From contig NW_019091459.1 of NCBI RefSeq assembly GCF_001949145.1, forward strand, positions 469,326 through 533,325: a DNA stretch of 64,000 nt, read 5' to 3'. The position numbers and the translations under genes were made by a program. Below the pieces are notes generated by a model. That model was not told the DNA's origin. It saw only the letters and a program-made list of their open reading frames with translations, and made no database searches. The stretch is from Acanthaster planci (Eukaryota; Echinodermata; Asteroidea; Valvatida; Acanthasteridae). Of the stretch, positions 56,101-64,000 are shown piece by piece; position 1 is the stretch's first letter, and every line of letters starts with the position of its first letter.

Positions 56101-59100
56101 CTGTGTGTTAGCTGGTCTTAATGCGATCTCTGTAAGTTGGTCTATGAGTCACGTTATCACTTTCAAGAGGCCCAAGCTTCTAGCTACTCTTAAAATGGTA
56201 GCCTCTACGCCTGGGGATGGCGTTTGTCTTTGTATAATTTCATATGATGTTGATGACTTTGTTGCTGGATCGGAAGATGCATAGTTTTAGGAAAAGAGCA
56301 TTGTTTTTACTCAGGGGATTCAGAGATGAAAGAGAAAAACAAATGTGATGACCAAAAATTGTACTACAAATACAAGTTTCTTGGAAATACTGCACTTGAA
56401 AACTTGAAAACAATCTTTATACCTTAACAAGATTAAGATGCACTTATTTCACTTAAACTGATGCACTGATGAGCTAAGATGAGCTAAGCCTATGCTAGTA
56501 CGTGCACATGCGTAGTACGTGCACAAGGCCGCAATTCATATTATTATACTGAGGGTAAAGGTGAATAAGAATCTGACACTGTGACTTAAATTTTCAAATA
56601 TTTGCGCTTAGCAAATTCTGCAAAGTTGAATACGTTTCATATTAACAGCAAATTCCGCTGTAAATGTTTCGTGACGCCAAATTTGTTTTGTTGTCGAGTT
56701 CACCTGCAGTATGAAGTGGCGCATTTAGTGCGCAACGCAACGGCACTTGACCAATTCGTGAATCTTTACCCTAAGCACGCGAGGTAAAGACTGGCTTACT
56801 GCAATGGGCTTGATAACGTTAATAATTTCGGCAAAACCGGGTCAGAGAGATACATGACTATCATCTGACTGCTATTGAGCAGTTCTTGCAATCTGCCAAA
56901 CCCTTGAGTCACTTCACATAATTCCAACAATGGATTTTTTTCAGAACCATAGGTATTCTTCGTCATCAAGTACAAATCAACTTGACAGCGCCCTTAAATC
57001 AGTTGTCGTAAACTAAATGACAATCGTGCCTAACCACATTTATTATGAAGTGCCTTATTTCTTTCAACAGTCGTGCAGGTCCATTAGAAATACCCGTAAA
57101 ATTGTCAAAAACACGCCAAAAACCTTTCTGTAATTAGAACTACATTCCTCACCATAAACAAAGACTTCAAATCAATCTAGCGGACTCCCATCCGTAGGTT
57201 TATTCGCAGGTCTCCAATTTTGAATTAAACCTGCAGGGTTGATTGATTCCTAAGTCCCACCGCCTGCATTTTAATGTACATGTAGAACTGTAGTAACTCT
57301 ATAGACCCGTGAAACATCTGCGTTCAGCTTCAAAGAGAACAAAAGATTTGGTAACTATACAAATGATCGCCTGTGACGTCGTCTGGAGAACCTGTTTTTA
57401 TTGCTGGACAAAAAGAACCATCCAATCAATTCAGTTTGAAGTTTGCCGGGGGGGAAGTTGTCAACGCTTTTTATCATGTTTGTCGCATCCAGGACAAAAG
57501 CAAACAATTCTAAATTGGGAACCGTGGCGAATTGCATGGACAGACCCGGAAGTTGTTTACAGTTCGGTGAAACTATTTTAATCCTGATGGAAATTACAAA
57601 TGCGCACGATTCAATCCTTTGAAGTAAAGAGGCACATGGAAAAAGTAATGAGCAACTCGGAAAAGACAGAGAGAAAAAAATAAATAAGAGACAGAAAAAA
57701 AAATTAAGCCAGGGACGACTTATCTTTATCACCCAAACAGGGCTAAAGTACACTGTTGCTCAATGTCCAAATCCTTTGCCTGGTTATCATATTTATTCAC
57801 ACCTTTTTCTGAAGAACTGATTGTTTAAGTCAGACCTTTAAACACACGTGGACGTTGAAGTACATTGAATTTATATTTTTCTTATCCAGTTGAAGTTGAT
57901 AACATTATCGTCGGTAGATCAATTCGTAGTTCATTAGACACCGAACAGTTTTGCAAACTATTTCTCAAAAGGAAATTCTCGGAGACATTATTATTGTATT
58001 TTCAAAGTCTTGACCAGAACTGCATGATATGCGAAAAAAATGGATACACCTTTTTACCATCTTGACAAGTCATTTTTCTTTTTTTTTTTGGTTTGAAAAC
58101 ATATCTCCAACCAATATGAAACTGCCTATTAAATCACAAAACACGATGTTCTGCGCATTGACATAAAAAAATCACATCATGGAAACTCTTGAATTTTTTT
58201 TTTCGTATACCTTTTTTCCGCCCCGGGGGACCCTTGTGACGCCAGCCTAGTTCTTCGCTTCCTTTACACCGTTATTCGGACGCGAGACGAGGTGGGACAG
58301 ACTCACCGGCAATAAAAAAGAAAAGAAGCTTGGGAATTCGAGTTTTGTCTGTAGTTAGGTACATCCTTCCATTTCGTAATCGTGCCGTTTCCACGGTGAT
58401 CGGCTTTATTGCAAAATTGTAAAGAGTGGGAGACGAAACAATGAGTAAGATGTTGCTGTTCATCTTGAGTGTTGCAAATCGACGGGGGAAGGAATGATTA
58501 AAACCAGACGGCAGGTTGCATTGGATTTGCGCCAAAAGCAACAATGTCGGCATCTGATTCCACTTAATGCGTTCCTAACCCTAACGGTGTATTGTCGCAA
58601 GCTCTTCGTAGCCATTTTCTGCCATCCGCGGCTTTTACCACTAATTTAAGTAATACTCATGGGTGACCCGTTGTGGTGAATAAAGCACTATCATGTGAAC
58701 GTAAAGAGCTGCTTTTCATCGCTGCTGTATTACACGGATACGGTTGGTTTTGGCGACTTAACTGGTTTTTAATTTAAAGGAAAGGACGTCTGAAACTAAG
58801 CCCTAGAAGACCCTCCGCACTTTGTTAAGTTTCAGCTGTAGTGTGTGTAATTTTATAAGGTGCATTAAGTGCATTAAATGTACTATGCAGTGATGCCTGT
58901 TTTCAAAACAGTAGTCTGTGACATCTGGTTACTCAGCTCAGATTCGTCTCATCTAACCTTGCTAAACACACAATGGGTTGAACGACCGTGTGATCTGAGT
59001 AAACCAGGAATCTTGCGTGCAATAGGTGAAAGCTTTCTAAGCGCTGCCTACAAATTGTAAAATAAATCCAATTTAAGAACCATCTGTGCGCGTTTTATGG

Positions 59101-60878
59101 GATACCTGATAAGAACCAACATATTTTATTATTTGTAGTCAATTAGATTCTGCGTTGGTCGTATATCCGTGTTTCTATTTCCATTCTTTTCTTCGGTCCC
59201 TCGTATTTTGTTATGGGATTTGCTAAGGCTGTCCTTTCTCTTTTCAGATGCAGGGCTTTGTAGTTATCATTTGAAACATGAGATTCGGAAAAGCTTTGAG
59301 AATGTGAATTCTGGTGTGGAGGCGGTTTAACGAGGCAATAACCCCCCCGCGAAGGGGCTGGATAACTTTTTGGTTTGGAGGTAAAATGAATAGACGACGT
59401 TTTTTAGACCTTTTCATTTCTCTTCCTTCCAAAAGTGTGTAATATACACGTTGGGCTAATCAGGTGCACTGTATGGAATATACACGAAACAGCTGCAGGG
59501 AAGAGTCGTAAACATGAAATTAAAACGGACGGGCAAGTATCTTTTGAGTGAGGCATCCATCAAGCCTGCCACATATAGCGCTGGCTGAAGGTTTTCAATC
59601 AGTTTAAAGGTTTTAGCGAGATAAACTCGCCCATTACAGTTTGCCGGTTGCCTGCAATCAATCACAGGTTTTGGGAAAATTTCCTTTGAAACATTTTTTT
59701 GTAATGTTTATTCTAATCATTTCACAGTGACCGATAGAAAGCAGGCGTTCTGCACCAGATGTGGTGTGTTTTTATGAAAGGGGCTCTAGGCATTAAAACT
59801 TCGTGGCGACGAACTGCAAGCCTTTTAAAGAAAAGACTACCAACATTTTTGTGTGTGATTTGGTATGGTATAGCTTAAGGTGAATTAAGTTTCGGTTATG
59901 TTAAAGAATTGATGGAGAGCTTGATTTGGAAGTGGTAACGATTTGCATTTACTCATTTAAATGAAGCGCTATTGTTGGAAAGATTTAATTGGGGTAGGTT
60001 AGATCCATGTGCAGGATGGATTTGTGATTTGATTGGCGCCATCCTACAGACAATTTTTTTAAGACGAAAAGCGAAAAGTAAATTATTTTTATGTTGGATT
60101 AAAATTTCTACGTGAGTTTAACGTTCTCCCCATTGTCTGTAACTGCATCATGCATGAATTGTCCACCGGATTCCAGAGTTGACACGTCTGTGTCTAAACT
60201 CAGGAGTTTAGTCTTCAATATGAGCTATGAGTTCTAAAGCTCAGAACAAGTAAGAAATTGGAATAGTATAAGTATCAATGCTTTGGGAGAACTGATGTGC
60301 TTTTTTGCTAAAACATTTGACCAAAGCCATTACCTCAAACGTACACACAGTCTCTGCCTACGATTAGCTCACACTTCGGTTGGTTGCATTCACCAGGACA
60401 ATTCTGTCTTTGAAATTTGATATTAACACTTGCCACTTAATTAACCCAGTTTGTCATAGTCCTTGTGATCACATTTATCACCCCCTTTGGGTAATTTTCA
60501 TGTTGATGTTCTGATAACGAATAATGCTCCCTTCTCCTTTTGCACCTAAACAAGATCACCGACAGAGTCAGTGACGCTTTTGACAGGTCTCCCAGTCCGT
60601 GATTTATGACATACAATTAAAAACGAGATTCTCGGATTAGAGACGGACCGTCACCCAACCTGAGCCCAGGTATCATGCACATTTCATCGGTTCATGCGTC
60701 CTGCTTGGCCGGCTAGATTGCAGAGGACTTAGAGAGGCTTTCCAACTAAATGGGCTGGACTTTTAAGATGGTAGAATGTCACTAAAAACACCTGAAAAAA
60801 AAATGAGAGCAGGGATTCGGATGATCACTCGATTTCTATAAATCAGTCATCTATTACTATGACGTAAATCGAACTCTA
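50107..60878. other. 10.8-kb region without recognised genes
   Basis: Scanned on both strands. ORFs stay below about 135 codons, overlap shadows and show no domain, and no convincing splice-bounded exon series was found. Few repeats are visible: homopolymer runs (for example 54915-54941, 55424-55432, 58079-58090) and one B-box-like 'ggttcactccc' at 54692. Much of the text is non-repetitive and of mixed composition, so conserved regulatory elements are possible but cannot be judged without a second genome. Confidence 0.35.
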
Positions 60879-61034
60879 TACTCAGACATTTTTCAAGATG
60901 TATTTTGCGCTGGGGAGATGTTAATTTATATAACTGGTTGTGCCCTTATTCAACGTATATCCTGATAAATACTCTATGCCCAGTGCTTCTCCCAGAGCTT
61001 GCAAAAAAGTCACAAGCTTACTCGGGTGGGACTC
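60879..61034 (-). mobile_element. tRNA-derived SINE copy A, 5'-truncated
   Basis: On the minus strand, from the end of the tRNA-like head ('tcgagtcccacccgagtaag') through 'cttgtgactttttt' and the tail 'ttgaataagggcacaacc' to about 60879. It is the same family as the copy at 61166-61346 but in opposite orientation, with the A and B boxes lost except for the end of the B box. Confidence 0.75.
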
Positions 61035-61113
61035 GAAGTATATACGTTGGGTAAGGGCAAAACCCATTATATAAATTAATATCTCCCCAACGCAAAATAC
61101 ATCTTGAAAAAAT
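61035..61113 (+). mobile_element. SINE tail fragment (copy C) forming a palindrome with copy A
   Basis: 'atatacgttgggtaagggca' through 'atctccccaacgcaaaatac' is the tail of the same SINE on the plus strand, joined directly to copy A. It and 60890-60963 are inverted repeats of about 73 bp around a 73-nt centre. Confidence 0.75.
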
Positions 61114-61165
61114 AGTTCGCGGTACCCGCTGCTTCACCTGACTCAGACCGGCCAGCCAACCCCGG

Positions 61166-61346
61166 CAAGCGCGATGGTCGAGTGGTTAAGACGTCTGCAC
61201 TGTTAAGCAGGAGGTCGTGGGTTCGAGTCCCACCCGAGTAAGCTTGTGACTTTTTGGAAGCTCTTGGACAAGCACTTAGCGCACAGTATTTATCAATATG
61301 TACGTTGAGTAAGGGCAAAACCCGTTATATAAATACTCAGACATGT
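61166..61346 (+). mobile_element. tRNA-derived SINE copy B, with A and B boxes
   Basis: Head: 'gatggtcgagtggttaag' (A-box-like, 61173-61190) and a perfect B box GGTTCGAGTCC at 61220-61230, with a T-arm stem GTGGG/CCCAC. It continues past the tRNA end with 'aagcttgtgactttttggaa' and the shared tail 'acgttgagtaagggcaaaac'. The acceptor ends do not pair and the anticodon loop is 8 nt, so it is not a working tRNA. Confidence 0.8.
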
Positions 61347-61899
61347 AAGGTTTGTCACGATGAGCGGCATAGGTTTTCCCTTCAGTATTACCACGTGGAA
61401 TCCCCTTTAAGGTTATAAGTCTGCAAGCATATGTTTGCATGTCTGTAGGGTTAAACGTTTTTCTTTGGCACTTACAGTCCTTGTTACTGAAAAATCCAGA
61501 AACCTGAAAGTACGCGACTGTTTCTGGGGTTGCATATGATTGGCGGCTGTCAAAGGTTTAGAACGGTCGGGGTGGTAGGGGAAAACGACCAACTCCCCTT
61601 CCGTAAAGTATCACATATGACATGCGTCTCCAGCAGCCTCTTGTAACCAAACTCCTAGCTTCTCACGCCAACCCCTGTTTATAACCGATGGCAGAGGTGT
61701 GAAACGCAGAGTCTCTGGTGTCTGGATATCCAGATTGCTCCGGGTAGGTGGGGCTTGTCAGCCCATGGGAGGCAGCCCCTCTGAGAGAAAGGAAAACTCT
61801 GATTTCAAACCCATGTTCGTTGACAGAGAACCACCACTGCCTTGTAGTCGTCTTGGGAAAGTCAGAGGCTAAGGGAGTTAACCCCTACAGAAAATCAGG
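61347..61899. other. Stretch between SINEs and the LINE
   Basis: No gene recognised. The right part may already belong to the LINE 5'UTR, whose start cannot be fixed. Confidence 0.3.
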
Positions 61900-64000
61900 A
61901 ATGGAGCCTTAGGCGGTTGGATGGCATTTTGTCATTTTTTGGCAGCTCCTGCAGCTTAGCTGGTGCCAAACGTCCTGCTTGCGTTCATTTGGACCCCATC
62001 AGCGAGGCCGAGAGGGGGATTATGACAACTGGCCACCGATATGATAAAATGATAATATAATACAGCCATTGTTTGGGGATTCAACGAGGATGCTGACAAT
62101 TTACGGGTTATAATCCTTTCCTGATTGGCGTAAGGAAGGGGCGCTACAGGCCAGCTTCGACGGTGAGAGGAATCTTCGTATTCCATTGGTTGGCTGCCGC
62201 TCGCCTTGAACCAGGCAGCCCTCGGCTAGTAAGGTGCCAACACGCCAATGTGTACCTGCTCCAGTGAGTGCTTGAGGCTTAGTGTGGATCATGACAAGTG
62301 GAAGTCAACACTGCATTTAAGCAAAACCAAAGAAGAAAACGAAGACGCCAGCTCTTGGATATCAAGCTGGAATGCAAGAACAATGTACACGGGGTTGGCA
62401 GAAAACGTTGACGATACTGACGACTCCCACAAGACTGTCATCATCGACCACGAGCACAACCGACCAAATGTTGACATCTCTGTTCTCCAAGAGACACGGC
62501 TTTCTGGTCGTGGATCTCTAAAAGAGCAACACTACACCTTGTTCTGGCATGGCAAGAACGCTGATGACACACTAGGACACGGAGTGGGATTTGCAGCGAA
62601 AAACAACCTACTTCCTGTGATCGATCAACCTACGGAAGGCTCTGAATGCGTCCTCGCCATCCGCATGTCCACCAGCACTGGTTCTGTCAATCTGCTGAAT
62701 GTCTATACCCCCAGACTTTACTCATTCCACGAGATGAAAGACAAGTTCTACAAGGAGCTGGACATGGCCATCAGCACTATCCCAAGAACGAAAAATTGTA
62801 TTTCATTAGGGATTTTAATGCTGATCACGACTCCTGACCAGATTGTCTCGGCCACTTTGGCGTAGGGAGCATAAATGGAAACTGGCAGAGGATGCTACCG
62901 CTGTGCTGCTATCACCGGCTATGCTTAACCAACACCTTTTTTCAACATCAGGACCTTGCACAAGTCTCCTGGAGATACTCCATATCTAAACGATGGCTTC
63001 AGCTCGACTACATCATTTCGAGACGGAAGGCAATGAACAGCGTGCCACGCATCCTCCACAGTGCCGACTGTAATAGTGACCATTCTCTCATCATCAGCAA
63101 GATCAAGCTACAGCCAAGGCCGATCCACTACGCCAAGCAGAAGGCTCGGCCCCGCATCAATGCCAGCCGCTTCACCAACCCAGAAACAACTCAGCTCTTC
63201 CTCACCTCCCTAAAGAAGGCCCTATCCCCCTCCGACCAGCACAATGCTGTAGACAAATGTAATTTTCTGCGTAATGCAATCTGTGACATAGCTATTGCGG
63301 CATATGGCAGAAATATAAGAAAGAACGCAGACTGGTTTGAATCCAGTGCTGCAGAGATGCAACCCATCACTGAAGCCAAGCGCACTGCCTATCTCAAGCA
63401 CAGGATTGACCCAACTGCTAGGAATCTTCATGCCGTGAGAGGTTTCAGAGGCAGAGCTCAGCACACCGAACGATGCTGTGCCAACAATTACTGGCTAGAA
63501 CTCTCTGTCGACATACAGGCTGCTGCCGACACTGAAGACATCAAGGGCATGTACGAAGGAATCAAGCAACAGGTCCCACCATCAAGAAAACAGCTCCCTT
63601 AAAGCTAAGTTCGGGGAAGTCATCAAGGACCGTAGCACACAGATGGACAGATGTGTCGAGCCTTACATTGAGCTGTACGCCACAGAAAAAGTAGTGTCTG
63701 AAGAGGCCTTGAATAACAGCACAAGCCTGCCTGTGATGAAAAATCTTGATGATGAGCTCACACTGGAGGAGCTCAGTAAAGCTATCGACAGTCTCGCCAT
63801 CGCCTGCAGAGAGGCCCCAGGTGCTGACAGGATAACATCAGACGTCCTCAAACTAGGGAAGCCCTTCTTACTGCCCCATCTACGTAACCTTCTTTGCCTG
63901 TGCTGGGAAGGAGCTGCACCTCAAGACATGCGTGACACCAAGATCATCACGCCGTACAAGAACAAAGGAGACGGCAAGCCTGCATCTCACTGCCCAGCAC
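61900..64000 (+). mobile_element. LINE, 5' part (5'UTR, endonuclease, start of reverse transcriptase), frameshifted, runs off the right edge
   Basis: About 61900-62250 is probable 5'UTR. ORF 62248-62865 carries the apurinic-like endonuclease (EEP) domain: 'SSWNARTM', the metal-binding 'DISVLQETRLSGRG', then 'VLAIRMSTSTGSVNLLNVYT'. The catalytic 'DFNADHDS' is in another frame (about 62805-62837), so two frameshifts lie there. The frame 62892-63602 holds 'LQLDYIISRR' and the terminal 'CNSDHSLIISKI' (SDH). A further shift near 63595 opens 63601-64000 with 'LTLEELSKAIDSLAIACREA', 'PGADRITSDVLKLG' (start of the reverse transcriptase fingers) and 'KNKGDGKPASHC', still open at the edge. The EEP-RT order fits jockey/CR1/RTE-like LINEs; clade not assigned. 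Three or more shifts mean this copy is inactive. Confidence 0.88.

Noticed and set aside
61166-61240. A functional tRNA gene
   Set aside because: The B box and T arm are good, but the acceptor ends do not pair, the anticodon loop has 8 nt, and the sequence continues into a SINE tail shared with neighbouring copies.

Overview
The window looks like a piece of draft genome from a marine invertebrate animal. It has spliced genes with GT/AG introns, low gene density, YY1-like 'AAGATGGC' promoter motifs, many transposon types (LINE, tRNA-derived SINE, foldback MITE, long-TIR DNA transposon, Polinton/Maverick) and one assembly gap (3288-3855). A lancelet (Branchiostoma-like) source is my best guess, from the type of gene family and repeats, but it is a low-confidence inference. 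A hemichordate, echinoderm or lophotrochozoan cannot be excluded from sequence alone.

Layout. 1-2.4 kb: the 5' part of a minus-strand spliced gene with a Tudor/PWWP-like first coding exon and a downstream Cys-containing, transposon-related domain; it runs off the left edge. 2.9-13 kb: a scrambled, decayed Polinton/Maverick (adintovirus-like) element. It has remnants of protein-primed DNA polymerase B, retroviral-type integrase, packaging ATPase, a capsid N-terminus, small membrane proteins, a CEHGK-repeat/HNH-like protein and a CxxC-array protein. A 305-bp inverted repeat flanks its central 2.7 kb. 13-17.7 kb: no gene recognised, a few short repeats. 17.7-29 kb: two intronless orphan ORFs (220 and 388 codons) on the same strand; between them lie a LINE remnant and a 2.9-kb transposon with about 700-bp terminal inverted repeats whose gene starts inside the TIR.

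32.6-48.8 kb: the main host feature. Two tandem, complete, eight-exon minus-strand paralogues encode 383-385 aa type II single-pass membrane proteins. Each has a cytoplasmic tail, one TM helix and a C-terminal outside domain of the bacterial family 3 solute-binding-protein / ionotropic-receptor ligand-binding type, with no ion-channel segment. I rebuilt both gene models exon by exon; all exon lengths and phases match between copies, and both reading frames are open.

49-60.9 kb: one SINE, then about 10 kb with no recognisable gene. 60.9-64 kb: head-to-head tRNA-derived SINEs followed by the 5' part of a frameshifted endonuclease/reverse-transcriptase LINE that runs off the right edge.

The host genes form no pathway that can be seen here. 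The Polinton and transposon genes are mostly broken by stops and frameshifts and are best read as fossils.
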